Source of the DNA: Flavobacteriales bacterium UBA974
GTDB taxonomy: Bacteria > Bacteroidota > Bacteroidia > Flavobacteriales_D > Sanyastnellaceae
Assembly (NCBI GenBank): GCA_002292405.1
Contig: DBBW01000017.1
Coordinates: 74,771 to 121,947 of the forward strand
Direction: 5' to 3'
DNA: 47,177 nucleotides
Shown: positions 24,666 through 34,369 of the stretch, one piece after another
How positions within the stretch are numbered: position 1 is the stretch's first letter
Layout of the letters: the number at the start of each line of letters is the position of its first letter
Position numbers and translations under genes: made by a program
The notes under the pieces: model-generated
Told to the model about the DNA's origin: nothing
What the model saw: the letters and a program-made list of their open reading frames with translations, nothing else
Database searches by the model: none

Positions 24666-26882
24666 ATGAAAATTAACCCCGAAGAAGAGAGTAAAGAAAT
24701 CCTGAGAAGGTATCGGGGATTATTGCGTGCTGCTAACAATAGCAAGAGTCGAGAGGATAGAAAGAAGATTCGTAAAGCCTTCGATCTAGCGCTTGAATTT
24801 CATTCTGAACAGAGACGAAAAAGTGGTGAGCCATATATCTACCATCCAATTAGCGTAGCAAAAGTAGTTGCAGGAGAATTAGGGTTAGATACTACGTCAA
24901 TTGTGTGCGCACTTCTACACGATACGGTGGAGGATACAAAATTGACTTTGGAGGAGGTTGAGAATCTGTTTGGTGAAAAGGAGAAGGATATAGTCAATGG
25001 ACTGACTAAGATGAGTGGAGTTTTCGAGCCCGGTACAAGTGCACAGGCGGAGAATTTTAGGAAAATGCTACTGACTTTGAGTAGCGATGTTAGGGTAATA
25101 TTGATCAAGCTTGCAGATCGGCTGGACAATATGAGAACTCTTACGCATATGAGCCCAGATAAGCAGCAAAAGATTGCCAGTGAGACACTCTACATGTATG
25201 CTCCGCTTGCTCATAGATTGGGATTACACGCAATAAAAAGTGAGCTTGAGGATCTTTCTTTAAAGTATAAAGAAGCTGAAGAATATGATTTAATACAATC
25301 CCGACTTAGAAAAACCAAGGCGGTAAGGGCGAGATTTATAAGAAGCTTTTGCGCTCCCATTAAAAGGGAACTCGATGAGGCGGGAATTAAATATGAGATA
25401 AAAGGGAGACCGAAGTCTATTTTTAGTATTTGGTCTAAAATGGAGAAGCAAAAAGTATCCTTCGAAGAAGTTTACGATGTGTTTGCCGTAAGAATCGTGA
25501 TCAATACTGAGAGGGCTAAAGAAAAAATGGTAATATGGAGGGCCTACTCCATTGTAACGGATTTTTACCAACCTAACCCAGACAGGTTGAGAGATTGGAT
25601 AAGCTTGCCTAAGCGAAATGGTTACGAATCGCTTCATACAACCGTGATGTCGCCAACTGGAAAGTGGGTTGAAATACAGATACGCAGTGAAAGAATGGAT
25701 GAAGTTGCGGAAAAGGGCTTCGCAGCTCACTGGAAATACAAGGAAGGGAAAGAGGAAAAGGCTGGTGGTTCTCAAATTGACAATTGGTTAGGCCAAATAA
25801 GAGAAATTTTAGAAAGCGGTGAAGACGACGCTCTTGCATTCATCGATGACTTCAAAATGGACTTGAAGACAAAGGACATCTACGTCTTTACCCCCAACGG
25901 CGACATGAAAACTCTCCCTAAAGGTGCGACTACACTAGATTTTGCATTTCTTATACACTCTAAAGTGGGGTCTAAGTGCATCGGCGGTAAGGTGAATCAC
26001 AAACTTGTTCCTTTAAGTTATGAGCTTAAAAGTGGAGACCAAATAGAGATTATTACATCGCGCAAACAAACTCCAAAAGAAGATTGGCTTGGATATGTTG
26101 TCACCACAAACGCTAAGCAAAAAATACGACACAGTCTCAAAGAAGCTGAGCGTTCACAAGCTTTAGATGGAAGAGAAATCTTCAATAAATGGGCAAAAAA
26201 AAATGGACTTTTACTGATCGATGGAAACATTGAGTCTCTATTTAGGAAGCACAAGTTCGATTCTGTACAAGAGATGTACTTTAGAATATCTGTCGGATCA
26301 TTTGAATTGGATAAATTAAAGGGTTATAAGCTAAGACAAGGGAAATTTGTTTGGGCTAAAGGACCTGATCCAGGTACCTCTAAGAAGACAGTCGTAACAG
26401 AAAAATTCGTTCCCAATGCCAAGGAGGATACATTGTTAATAGGAGAAAGCCTGCAGAAACTTGACTACACACTAGCAAATTGCTGTAGTCCTATTGCAGG
26501 TGACAATGTATTCGGATTTATAACTGTTAGCGGTGGAATTAAGGTGCATAGGAAGAACTGCCCCAATGCGACGAATATGCTCTCAAAGTATGCATATCGG
26601 ATGATGAAGGCAAAATGGTCGAGTATGGCGGCAGCTCAGTTTGAAGTGAAAATTGCGTTTACAGGGATTGACAATGTGGGACTTGTAAATCAGCTTACTA
26701 CAGTGATTTCAGACAATATGAAAGTGAATATGAAATCCATTAGTATGGAATCTAAAGATGGTATTTTTGAGGGTTCGATTAAAGCTCTTGTAACAAATAC
26801 TTCACATTTGAAAGATTTAATGACAAAGTTGAAAAATGTTTCAGGAGTTCACACAGTTGAGAGGGTGGACGAAGAGGTATAG
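24666..26882 (+). CDS. rel: bifunctional (p)ppGpp synthetase/hydrolase Rel
   Basis: 738 residues with the full long-RSH layout. The HD hydrolase domain has YIYHP and LLHDTVEDT with His85-Asp86, and KLADRLDNMRTL, so hydrolase residues are intact. The synthetase domain has GRPKSIFSIWSKM, DVFAVRIV, RNGYESLHTTV near residue 319 and VEIQIRS. The charge motif before it reads R-L-R-D, close to the RXKD form of bifunctional enzymes rather than the EXDD of synthetase-only RelA. The TGS domain begins at about residue 401 (DIYVFTPNGDMKTLPKGAT), then a Cys-containing zinc-finger-like region (ANCCSPIAGDNVFG) and a C-terminal ACT domain (about 665-738). It controls the stringent response. Confidence 0.97.
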   Translation: MKINPEEESKEILRRYRGLLRAANNSKSREDRKKIRKAFDLALEFHSEQRRKSGEPYIYHPISVAKVVAGELGLDTTSIVCALLHDTVEDTKLTLEEVENLFGEKEKDIVNGLTKMSGVFEPGTSAQAENFRKMLLTLSSDVRVILIKLADRLDNMRTLTHMSPDKQQKIASETLYMYAPLAHRLGLHAIKSELEDLSLKYKEAEEYDLIQSRLRKTKAVRARFIRSFCAPIKRELDEAGIKYEIKGRPKSIFSIWSKMEKQKVSFEEVYDVFAVRIVINTERAKEKMVIWRAYSIVTDFYQPNPDRLRDWISLPKRNGYESLHTTVMSPTGKWVEIQIRSERMDEVAEKGFAAHWKYKEGKEEKAGGSQIDNWLGQIREILESGEDDALAFIDDFKMDLKTKDIYVFTPNGDMKTLPKGATTLDFAFLIHSKVGSKCIGGKVNHKLVPLSYELKSGDQIEIITSRKQTPKEDWLGYVVTTNAKQKIRHSLKEAERSQALDGREIFNKWAKKNGLLLIDGNIESLFRKHKFDSVQEMYFRISVGSFELDKLKGYKLRQGKFVWAKGPDPGTSKKTVVTEKFVPNAKEDTLLIGESLQKLDYTLANCCSPIAGDNVFGFITVSGGIKVHRKNCPNATNMLSKYAYRMMKAKWSSMAAAQFEVKIAFTGIDNVGLVNQLTTVISDNMKVNMKSISMESKDGIFEGSIKALVTNTSHLKDLMTKLKNVSGVHTVERVDEEV

Positions 26883-26884
26883 AC

Positions 26885-26892
26885 TACATTTG
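26885..26892 (+). promoter_or_regulatory. -7 promoter element (TACATTTG) before the fur-like gene
   Basis: Exact TAnnTTTG match directly after the rel stop codon and 17 bases before the ATG at 26910. Its last base is the first base of a GTG that would be an alternative start, so the element argues for the downstream ATG. Confidence 0.55.
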
Positions 26893-26909
26893 TGACTTGC
26901 TATAAGCTT

Positions 26910-27362
26910 ATGTCAAGCGACGAAATATTCATACAAGCAAAAGATATTTTCGAGGTGTACCTCGAACACAACGGGCACCGAAAAACGCCTGAGCGCTTTT
27001 CTATACTTGAAGAAATTTACGCTATACAAGGCCATTTCGATGTTGAAACTCTATACGAAATCATGCAAAATGGTGAGTGTCGTGTTTCTAGGGCAACTCT
27101 GTACAACACGATGGAGCTGCTTCTCGATTGTAACTTAGTGAGGAAGCACCAGTTTGAAGAAAAAATTGCACAGTATGAAAAGTGTCACAGAGTAAGACAA
27201 CACGACCATGTGATTATTGCAGATACGGGAGAGGTAATCGAGTTTTGCGACCCGAGAATTCAACAAATAAAAGTGACTTTAGAAGAGCACTTCGGAATTG
27301 AAGTACTCCATCATTCTTTGAATATTTATGCGCGCAAGCGAAAAACAAAAACTGAAGCATGA
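26910..27362 (+). CDS. Fur-family transcriptional regulator
   Basis: 150 residues from the chosen ATG; a GTG 18 bases upstream lies on the promoter element and is less likely. The winged helix spans about 15-85 with HRKTPERFSILEEIYA and the recognition helix in VSRATLYNTMELLLDCNLV. The dimerisation domain has QHDHVIIADTGEVIEFCDP and VLHHSLNIYARK. Fur proteins sense metal or peroxide and repress uptake or stress genes. The usual CxxC pair after the HDH motif is absent (replaced by ADTG) and no C-terminal CxxC is present, so the Cys4 structural zinc site is missing. The stop overlaps the purA start (ATGA). The metal sensed cannot be told. Confidence 0.92.
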   Translation: MSSDEIFIQAKDIFEVYLEHNGHRKTPERFSILEEIYAIQGHFDVETLYEIMQNGECRVSRATLYNTMELLLDCNLVRKHQFEEKIAQYEKCHRVRQHDHVIIADTGEVIEFCDPRIQQIKVTLEEHFGIEVLHHSLNIYARKRKTKTEA

Positions 27363-28639
27363 AAGCTGATGTACTATTAGGCCTCCAATGGGGCGATGAA
27401 GGAAAGGGTAAAATAGTAGATGTTCTGACTCCAAAATACGGTGTTATTGCACGATTTCAAGGAGGACCTAATGCGGGTCACACAATAATTTTTGACGGTA
27501 AAAAACACGTTCTTCATACGATTCCAAGTGGTATTTTTCGCGATGATATCTTAAACATTGTCGGAAATGGTGTCGTGGTAGATCCTGTTATTTTTAAACA
27601 TGAAATCGAAGGATTACTTGAGAGCGGAGTGAGTCCATTCGATTCCCTTGTAATTTCTCGTAAAGCTCATTTAATTATGCCCACTCATGGACTTTTAGAT
27701 GCTGCATCTGAAATGTCCAAAGGGAAGTTAAAAATTGGCTCTACATTAAAAGGAATCGGTCCTGCTTATATGGATAAAACAGGGCGTAACGGATTGAGAA
27801 TTGGAGATGTTGAAAGTACACGTTTCTTAGAAAAGTACACTTTATTGCGGGATAAACACGTTCATATGCTCGCGCAATTTAAAGATTACAAGTACGACTT
27901 ATCAGAGTTAGAATCGGAGTGGCTAGAAGCCGTCGAATATCTTAGGAAATTTAAGTTCATCGATAGCGAACACATCCTTAATAATGAGCTTAAAGAAGGG
28001 AGAGGGATTCTTGCAGAAGGTGCTCAAGGAACGATGCTTGATATCGATTTCGGAACCTATCCATTTGTAACTTCATCAAATACAATTACAGCAGGAGCTT
28101 GTACCGGACTGGGAATAGCTCCTAATAAAATTGGAGTTGTATTCGGGATTTTTAAGGCATATTGTACAAGGGTTGGTTCAGGTCCATTTCCTACTGAACT
28201 TCATGAAGAAATTGGAGAAAAACTTAGAGTTGCAGGGTGTGAATTCGGAGCTACTACTGGCAGACCTCGAAGGTGTGGTTGGTTAGATCTTCCTCAGCTT
28301 AAGTATGCAATTATGGTAAATGGCGTAACTCAGCTATGTATGATGAAAGCTGACGTTCTTGGAGAGTTTGACGAGATTGAGGTATGCACTCACTACATGC
28401 ATAAAGGCAAAAAAATCGACTATCTCCCGTATGGAATTAACCCTGAAGAAGTACAGCCCGTATACAAGACATTTGATTGTTGGCCTGGAGATCTAACTGG
28501 ATTGCGTGATGTAGCAGATATTCCTGCTACGCTTAACGCTTACGTGAAGATGATTGAAGATGAAACAGGAGTTCCTATCTCAATCTTAAGTGTGGGACCC
28601 GATAGAGAGCAGACATTACTTTTGAAAAGTAATTTATGA
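27359..28639 (+). CDS. purA: adenylosuccinate synthetase PurA
   Basis: 426 residues, normal length. It condenses IMP with aspartate using GTP, the first committed step to AMP. The GTP-binding loop is GLQWGDEGKGK at about residues 8-18, followed by ARFQGGPNAGHTI, the IMP-binding GIGPAYMDKTGRNGLR, EGAQGTMLDIDFGTYPFVTSSN, and the C-terminal TTGRPRRCGWLD with the conserved arginines. Its ATG overlaps the fur-like stop by four bases (ATGA), implying coupled translation. With guaB earlier in the window, both branches from IMP are present. Confidence 0.98.
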   Translation: MKADVLLGLQWGDEGKGKIVDVLTPKYGVIARFQGGPNAGHTIIFDGKKHVLHTIPSGIFRDDILNIVGNGVVVDPVIFKHEIEGLLESGVSPFDSLVISRKAHLIMPTHGLLDAASEMSKGKLKIGSTLKGIGPAYMDKTGRNGLRIGDVESTRFLEKYTLLRDKHVHMLAQFKDYKYDLSELESEWLEAVEYLRKFKFIDSEHILNNELKEGRGILAEGAQGTMLDIDFGTYPFVTSSNTITAGACTGLGIAPNKIGVVFGIFKAYCTRVGSGPFPTELHEEIGEKLRVAGCEFGATTGRPRRCGWLDLPQLKYAIMVNGVTQLCMMKADVLGEFDEIEVCTHYMHKGKKIDYLPYGINPEEVQPVYKTFDCWPGDLTGLRDVADIPATLNAYVKMIEDETGVPISILSVGPDREQTLLLKSNL

Positions 28640-28704
28640 AACTGAATATAATCTATTCTTTATTCTTTAGCTAAGTTCTTAAAATTCATAAAAATTTATT
28701 GCAG

Positions 28705-28854
28705 ATGATTTATTGGTTTACCGGTCAGCCCAGTCATGGTAAAACAGCTTCACCAATTTTAACTGACAGTTATCGCAAGAATCGTACGACTGGTGCGTTT
28801 ATCTTAGTGGATCCCAGCACGCATTTAACTGTAGCGGCCGGAGTCGTTGGATGA
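28705..28854 (+). CDS. 49-codon mini-ORF with an APS-kinase-like P-loop start (possible cysC remnant)
   Basis: A 49-residue open frame beginning MIYWFTGQPSHGKT. This is the classical N-terminus of adenylylsulfate kinase (CysC) with a complete Walker A motif, GQPSHGKT. The similarity fades after the P-loop. A GAFILVD segment sits roughly where CysC has its F.IDGD..R motif, but the kinase core of about 150 further residues is absent, and the other two frames soon hit stops. The stop TGA overlaps the ATG of the OstA-like gene (ATGA), so it may be translated and coupled. Either a decayed cysC fragment or a retained small P-loop/leader peptide; too short to be an active kinase. No sulfate-assimilation gene is near. 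Confidence 0.5.
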   Translation: MIYWFTGQPSHGKTASPILTDSYRKNRTTGAFILVDPSTHLTVAAGVVG

Positions 28855-30359
28855 AAATAAACCTATACAAAGCTTCTACTATCAAGCACCTATTTAAGGC
28901 GTGCGTATTCGTTTTGCTCTTTATTTTATCGTCTTATTCTCACACAGCCCAAACAGATTCTACTTCCATAGCTGCATCTGAAAAGACTCGAATAAATATT
29001 TTAGGGGCATCGGTGATAGAACGCAACCCTAAAATTTCCGACGCCTCAAGACTTATCGGCGATGTTAAACTCGCTGTCGATGATGCAATTCTCACTTGTG
29101 ATAGCGCTTATCGGTTTGACGATGGCCGATTTGAGGTCTTTAGCCAAGTTGTAATATCGCAAGAACCCTCAACGAAACTTAGTGCTGATTATGGTGTTCT
29201 CGACCCCGACATAGGTTCTGTATACATAAAAGGTGACGTGACTTTTAATCATGAAACACTAAACATTTCCTGCCCATCTCTAACCTATAACTTGGACACA
29301 AAACTTGTTTCATATTACGAGAGGGCAACAATCATTGAGGGAGATCGGAGTTTATCTAGTAATCTCGGAGTTTACAGCTCTACAACAAATAGATTATATG
29401 CTGGAGACAATGTTGAAATTATAGAGCTCAAAGATGTTATTCAATCCGACTCACTTTCTATAGATAGAAATAGTAAAACGTTGCGGCTTTACAAATCATC
29501 TTATCTTGAAATCAATGACGCTATTATTCATTGTGAGAAAGGAGAGTTTAACGGTAAAACTGGTGTAGGTTGGTTTTCTGGCGGTGCATCAATGATGGAT
29601 GACCAAGGTCTAATATCTGGAGATAGCATTATTGTAAACAGAGAGAAGAACGAGGGTATGGCTTGGGGCCACGTCATGATAAGTGACAGTAGTAGAACGA
29701 TGAACGTAAAGGGCTCCTTCGCTTCCCGTTCTGAAAATTCTGATTTAGTTACAGGGTTTTCTGATCATTTAGTCCAAATCGTGAATATTGAAGGAGCTGA
29801 CACTCTTAGAATGAACACTCTCAGACTTGAACGACGAGAAGAAATGTTATATGCATCAGGAAAAGTCGTATTTAAACACGGTGCATTCTCTGGCAGCGGG
29901 GATTCGCTTTCTTGGGATAGGAGTGTTGATGAAATGTGGCTGTTGGGAAAACCTGTAGTTTGGTCTGAAGAAGATGAAATGACTGGAGACACGGTAAAAA
30001 TGAACCTAAAGGAAAATAGGCCAACCAGCATGCAATTGATGGGGGATGCAAATGTCTTAAGTCCGGCAAATGACTCTCTAGATCACGTAATATCAGGCCG
30101 TGATTTGTTCGCGCATTTTTCGAAGGGGAAACTTTCAAGTGTTGATATAATAGGCAACGGAAGAGCAAATTATTACTCAATAGATGATTTGGATGACATT
30201 CGTTTAAACAGAGCTACTTGTTCCCAAATCCAAATGCTATTCTCAAAAGGAAAGGTGACTAGAATCACCCTTTTAGGTTTACCTGATGGGGAATTTAATC
30301 CATTAGACGATGGCGGGAATGAGGACCTTCCAGCAAGGAGAATTAAACCTCAATTATAA
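28851..30359 (+). CDS. OstA/LptA-like organic-solvent-tolerance domain protein
   Basis: 502 residues. A signal peptide (about 1-33, ending SHTAQ) is followed by repeated short beta strands of the OstA/LptA jelly-roll type: INILGASVIERNP, GDVKLAVDDAILTCDSAYRF, VYIKGDVTFNHETLNISCPSLTYNL, LYASGKVVFKHGAFSGSGDSL (20 or more residues shortened here) and SVDIIGNGRANYY. Proteins of this fold form the periplasmic bridge that carries lipopolysaccharide to the outer membrane. Bacteroidota commonly encode such a long OstA-like version. Function in LPS transport is inferred from fold. The start overlaps the stop of the 49-codon mini-ORF, and the gene converges on glyA, nine bases apart. Confidence 0.88.
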   Translation: MKINLYKASTIKHLFKACVFVLLFILSSYSHTAQTDSTSIAASEKTRINILGASVIERNPKISDASRLIGDVKLAVDDAILTCDSAYRFDDGRFEVFSQVVISQEPSTKLSADYGVLDPDIGSVYIKGDVTFNHETLNISCPSLTYNLDTKLVSYYERATIIEGDRSLSSNLGVYSSTTNRLYAGDNVEIIELKDVIQSDSLSIDRNSKTLRLYKSSYLEINDAIIHCEKGEFNGKTGVGWFSGGASMMDDQGLISGDSIIVNREKNEGMAWGHVMISDSSRTMNVKGSFASRSENSDLVTGFSDHLVQIVNIEGADTLRMNTLRLERREEMLYASGKVVFKHGAFSGSGDSLSWDRSVDEMWLLGKPVVWSEEDEMTGDTVKMNLKENRPTSMQLMGDANVLSPANDSLDHVISGRDLFAHFSKGKLSSVDIIGNGRANYYSIDDLDDIRLNRATCSQIQMLFSKGKVTRITLLGLPDGEFNPLDDGGNEDLPARRIKPQL

Positions 30360-30368
30360 CTAACCTTT

Positions 30369-31649
30369 TTAACTAACAAGGGGGAAAGTTGACATCTTAG
30401 CCTTTACCTCGTTACCAATTTTCGCAAGAACCGACTCGTCTTCATGGTTCATAATAGCCTCGTCCATCCAAGCAACGAGTTGTTCCATATCCGATTCCAC
30501 AAGTCCACGGGTCGTAACGGCAGGAGTGCCAACACGCATTCCTGAAGTCACAAAAGGTGAACGAGTATCGAATGGAACCATGTTTTTATTCACGGTAATT
30601 TCAGCTTTTCCTAAAGCAATTTCAGCTGATTTACCAGTGATGTCCTTGTTGCGAAGGTCGATAAGCATCAGGTGATTGTCTGTTCCTCCAGAAATAAGGT
30701 GATAGCCTCGAGAAACAAAAGCTGAAGCCATGGCTTGGGCATTTTTCACAACCTGAATACAATACTCACGATATGATGGATTTAGAGCTTCGCCAAAAGC
30801 AACAGCTTTTGCTGCTATTACATGTTCGAGTGGACCGCCTTGCATTCCAGGAAAAACTCCGCTATCGAGTAAAGATGACATAGGGCGTACAATACCTTTC
30901 ATTGTTTTGCGTCCCCAAGGATTTGGAAAGTCTTGGCCCATCATAATCACTCCGCCTCGCGGTCCACGCAAGGTTTTGTGGGTGGTCGTTGTCACAACGT
31001 GACAGTGAGGCATAGGATCTGCAAGTAATTTCGCAGCAATGAGACCGGCCGGATGTGAAATATCTGCGAGTAAGATGGCTCCTGTGCTATCGGCAATTTC
31101 ACGGAATTTGGCGTAATCCCAATCACGGGCATAAGCTGAGGCTCCACAAATAATCATTTTAGGTTGTTCGCGTTCTGCCACCTCTGCTACCTGATTCATA
31201 TCCACTCTACCTGTCTTCTCATCAACTCCATAAAAAACAGGGTTATAAAGCTTGCCGCTATAATTTACAGAAGATCCGTGAGTGAGGTGACCACCATGAG
31301 AAAGATCAAAACCAAGAATCGTATCACCAGGAGAAAGACATGCGAGCATAACTGCGGCATTTGCTGATGCTCCTGAATGTGGTTGTACGTTAGCCCAAAC
31401 AGCACCAAACAGTTCACAAATTCTATCAATCGCTAGTTGTTCAACTCCATCAACGAACTCACAGCCGCCGTAATATCGCCTCTTCGGCAATCCCTCAGCA
31501 TACTTATTTGTAAGGATGGATCCTTGAGCTTGCATTACGCTATCGCTTGTAAAGTTTTCTGAAGCGATAAGTTCTGCTCCCTCTATTTGTCGCTGAGCCT
31601 CACTATTAATGAGAAAAGAAATTTCAGGATCGGTAACTTTTAGTGGCAT
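30369..31649 (-). CDS. glyA: serine hydroxymethyltransferase GlyA
   Basis: 426 residues from the ATG at 31649. This PLP enzyme interconverts serine and glycine and supplies one-carbon units to tetrahydrofolate. Conserved segments: [43 protein letters not shown], the PLP-lysine motif [13 protein letters not shown], and the C-terminal [11 protein letters not shown]. An in-frame ATG 36 bases further upstream would add a hydrophobic, unconserved [12 protein letters not shown], and a promoter element lies between the two, so I prefer the shorter start. Confidence 0.97.
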   Translation of the reverse strand: MPLKVTDPEISFLINSEAQRQIEGAELIASENFTSDSVMQAQGSILTNKYAEGLPKRRYYGGCEFVDGVEQLAIDRICELFGAVWANVQPHSGASANAAVMLACLSPGDTILGFDLSHGGHLTHGSSVNYSGKLYNPVFYGVDEKTGRVDMNQVAEVAEREQPKMIICGASAYARDWDYAKFREIADSTGAILLADISHPAGLIAAKLLADPMPHCHVVTTTTHKTLRGPRGGVIMMGQDFPNPWGRKTMKGIVRPMSSLLDSGVFPGMQGGPLEHVIAAKAVAFGEALNPSYREYCIQVVKNAQAMASAFVSRGYHLISGGTDNHLMLIDLRNKDITGKSAEIALGKAEITVNKNMVPFDTRSPFVTSGMRVGTPAVTTRGLVESDMEQLVAWMDEAIMNHEDESVLAKIGNEVKAKMSTFPLVS

Positions 31650-31668
31650 AGGGATAAGATTTATGGCG

Positions 31669-31676
31669 CAAATGTA
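31669..31676 (-). promoter_or_regulatory. -7 promoter element (TACATTTG) of glyA
   Basis: On the minus strand TACATTTG matches TAnnTTTG exactly and ends 19 bases before the ATG at 31649. It falls inside the longer alternative reading frame, so it also decides the start. Confidence 0.55.
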
Positions 31677-31710
31677 GTGATGCATATTCTTTATTTTGTG
31701 TAATTTTTAC

Positions 31711-31718
31711 TAACTTTA
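31711..31718 (+). promoter_or_regulatory. -7-like promoter element (TAACTTTA)
   Basis: One base off TAnnTTTG, ending four bases before the ATG at 31723. It lies back to back with the glyA promoter. Confidence 0.35.
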
Positions 31719-31722
31719 GATT

Positions 31723-32106
31723 ATGAAAAATCAAATATTTGTTTTAAGTCTGTCGATTGCAATGATTGTCTCAATTTTCGCTTTCAACACCCCTTCGCCT
31801 TCGTATGAATACATGGCATTTACTACTATTGAATCTATTGTTCCTGGAGGTGCAGGGCGTAGCAGAATGCTTATCGATGGAGGAGATGGAGAACTCGATG
31901 AACAGAAAATAAAAAACCTATATTCTATGATGGGAATTAAGATGGAGAACATCTTTGAAAATGATCAAGACGTGGTCTCTAAATTAAATGACCTCAGCAA
32001 TGAAGGTTGGGAACTTGCATTTTCGAATACAGGTGTTCAATCTCCTACTGACGGAGGTTCCGCAGGTATTTACTGCACCAGATATATTCTGCGCCGAGTT
32101 AAATAA
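31723..32106 (+). CDS. small exported protein with DUF4177-like pattern
   Basis: 127 residues. A hydrophobic N-terminus (about 1-20, [16 protein letters not shown]) looks like a signal peptide or anchor. The rest has [21 protein letters not shown], an acidic middle, then [17 protein letters not shown] and a C-terminal TRYILRR. The strand-helix-strand pattern with LN.L..EGWEL followed by a final strand resembles DUF4177-type small domains, though this copy is longer and exported. Function unknown. The gene starts divergently from glyA and ends 16 bases before the DUF255 lipoprotein gene, so the two may be co-transcribed. Confidence 0.8.
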   Translation: MKNQIFVLSLSIAMIVSIFAFNTPSPSYEYMAFTTIESIVPGGAGRSRMLIDGGDGELDEQKIKNLYSMMGIKMENIFENDQDVVSKLNDLSNEGWELAFSNTGVQSPTDGGSAGIYCTRYILRRVK

Positions 32107-32122
32107 GACCCTCAATATTTCA

Positions 32123-34345
32123 ATGCGTTTATCATCTTTTATATTCGCATTTACTGCCTTTTCAGCTTGCAGTTCGTGTTCAAATTCTATGGCTCCTATG
32201 AGTGACACTACTTTGTTTAAACATACTAACAAGCTAATAAACTCATCAAGTCCATATTTACAACAACATGCCCATAATCCAGTTGATTGGATGGCATGGG
32301 GAGATGAGGCTTTTGAGAAAGCTGAGAAAGAAGGGAAGCTTGTCTTTATAAGTGTTGGCTATAGCGCTTGCCATTGGTGCCATGTTATGGAACACGAAAC
32401 TTTCGAGAATGAAGAGGCTGCAGATTATATCAATGAACACTTTGTGAGTGTTAAGGTCGATCGAGAAGAAAGGCCTGATGTTGATGCAGTGTATATGAAT
32501 GCTGTGCAGTTGATGACAGGAAGAGGAGGCTGGCCATTGAATTGCGTGGCTCTTCCTGATGGCAGACCTGTGTTTGGTGGCACTTATTTTCCCAGAACAA
32601 CATTTATTGAAAGACTTCAAAGTATTGTAAAGATCAAGGATAATGATATTCAAAAATTAGATCAATATGCTGCTCAGCTCTCAGAAGGGGTAGCATCTTC
32701 TGATTTACTTATTGCTCCAATTGAAGGTTTAGCGAAGGATGCTGCTGGGTTTGTTTGGTCTAAAAGTGAGAGAAATAAATTCGGAGCTGAAATAGATGCG
32801 AAAGTAGATAACTGGAAGAGGTCTTGGGACAGGGATAAAGGCCTTTCAAAAGGAGCCCCTAAGTTTCCAATTCCGACTAATTTAGATTTCCTTTTACATT
32901 ATGGAACAGTTAGAAATGACAAGGATGCCCTTGCTCAAGTGAAGCTTACTTTGGACAATATGGAAAGAGGTGGGATCTATGATCAGGCTGGTGGTGGGTT
33001 TGCTCGGTATAGCACTGATGCAGATTGGAAAATACCTCATTTTGAAAAAATGCTGTATGACAACGGACAGCTTTTAACCACCTATTCTAATGCCTTTAGA
33101 GTCTTTTCTGAAGAGAGATATAAAGACGTGGCTCTAGGGATCGTCGATTTTATAAATCAAGAGCTTGATGATCCTTCTGGAGGATTTCGCAGCGCCTTAG
33201 ATGCTGACAGTGATGGGGTTGAAGGCAAGTATTATGTTTGGGATGAGGATGAGTTAGCTCTTGCTCTCACACCTGAGGATTTAAAGATTGCATTAACTGC
33301 CTATGACATTCATGGCAAATCTTATTGGGAACACCATAACAGTGTTTTAATGCGTTGGGAAAGTGACGAAAATCTCGCAGATGCTGTCGGGTTGAGTGCT
33401 CAAGAATTTCGTGATAGGCTTAATATCATTAATCAGGTTTTATCCAACTACAGAGATGGAAAAAACGCTTTAGGTAAAAAGAGTCACGTTCCAAGGATTA
33501 AACCTGGATTAGACGATAAAGTTTTAATTTCTTGGACAGCTCTCACAGTTAGTGGATTGTGCGATGCGTACAGAACTTTTGGCAATGAAAAGCACCTCAA
33601 TAGAGCGGAAAAAGCATTAGATTTTATTTTGAAAACTCGAAAAGCTGACGGTTCACTATTTCATGTTTATCATGAAAAAGACGGAGCACATATCAATGCC
33701 TTTTTAGAGGATTATGCCTTTACAATTGCAGCTTGTATAGATATGTATGAAGCTACTTTTCATCCCAAATGGTTAATTGAAGCAAGGGAATTAATGCTCA
33801 TCAGTTTTGATAAATTTTACGATACAAAAACAGGTGTATTTTGGTATACCTCAAATGAGGAAAAAGAGCTTTTTGCAAAAAAACAAGAAAATGACGACAG
33901 CGTGATCCCGTCTTCAAATTCAACTATGGCAGACAACCTTTTCCGGTTGGGTAGATATGATTCAAAATTTAATTGGATCGAGTACTCAGATAGAATGTTA
34001 CTTTCAGCTTGGGAAAACAGCAATAATATAAGAAGGTCTACAAACTGGGCTCAGGTTTTACTGAAGCGCACATTACCCTTTTATGAAGTCGCTATTTCTG
34101 AAAGTATCCCTGAGAAAATAAACAATACAAGAAAAAAAATAGATTTAAAATATTATCCTCAAATCATCTTAGCAGGCGGCATTGATTTACCTGGTCAACC
34201 CGAGTTTTTGAAAGGGAAATATCCATCTTCGAATACAGATAAATTATCTACCAGATTTTTTATTTGCCAAGAGGGCTCATGTAAACTTCCTGTGGAGTCA
34301 CTTATTGAAGTTAATAACTTGCTCAAGGTCGGACACAGAGATTGA
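32123..34345 (+). CDS. DUF255 (YyaL/SSP411-like) thioredoxin-fold protein, lipid-anchored form
   Basis: 740 residues from the ATG at 32123. The frame extends 45 codons upstream through the previous gene, but those codons encode nothing conserved. The start gives a lipoprotein-like signal ([16 protein letters not shown]). Residues about 35-195 are the DUF255 thioredoxin-like domain: [16 protein letters not shown], then [18 protein letters not shown] with a CHWC redox-like pair, then [15 protein letters not shown] and [21 protein letters not shown]. The rest is an (alpha/alpha)6 toroid like that of N-acylglucosamine epimerases, with [26 protein letters not shown] and [16 protein letters not shown]. 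The biochemical role of the family is not settled. The lipobox (FSAC) is a little off consensus. Confidence 0.9.
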   Translation: MRLSSFIFAFTAFSACSSCSNSMAPMSDTTLFKHTNKLINSSSPYLQQHAHNPVDWMAWGDEAFEKAEKEGKLVFISVGYSACHWCHVMEHETFENEEAADYINEHFVSVKVDREERPDVDAVYMNAVQLMTGRGGWPLNCVALPDGRPVFGGTYFPRTTFIERLQSIVKIKDNDIQKLDQYAAQLSEGVASSDLLIAPIEGLAKDAAGFVWSKSERNKFGAEIDAKVDNWKRSWDRDKGLSKGAPKFPIPTNLDFLLHYGTVRNDKDALAQVKLTLDNMERGGIYDQAGGGFARYSTDADWKIPHFEKMLYDNGQLLTTYSNAFRVFSEERYKDVALGIVDFINQELDDPSGGFRSALDADSDGVEGKYYVWDEDELALALTPEDLKIALTAYDIHGKSYWEHHNSVLMRWESDENLADAVGLSAQEFRDRLNIINQVLSNYRDGKNALGKKSHVPRIKPGLDDKVLISWTALTVSGLCDAYRTFGNEKHLNRAEKALDFILKTRKADGSLFHVYHEKDGAHINAFLEDYAFTIAACIDMYEATFHPKWLIEARELMLISFDKFYDTKTGVFWYTSNEEKELFAKKQENDDSVIPSSNSTMADNLFRLGRYDSKFNWIEYSDRMLLSAWENSNNIRRSTNWAQVLLKRTLPFYEVAISESIPEKINNTRKKIDLKYYPQIILAGGIDLPGQPEFLKGKYPSSNTDKLSTRFFICQEGSCKLPVESLIEVNNLLKVGHRD

Positions 34346-34369
34346 TTTCTGTGTTAACTTGGGCTTTGT

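Noticed and set aside
31650..31685. Longer GlyA start
   Set aside because: The extra residues are not GlyA-like and an exact -7 promoter box lies within them.
31988..32122. Forty-five-codon upstream extension of the DUF255 gene
   Set aside because: It runs through the preceding gene in another frame; the ATG at 32123 begins a lipoprotein signal right after that gene ends.
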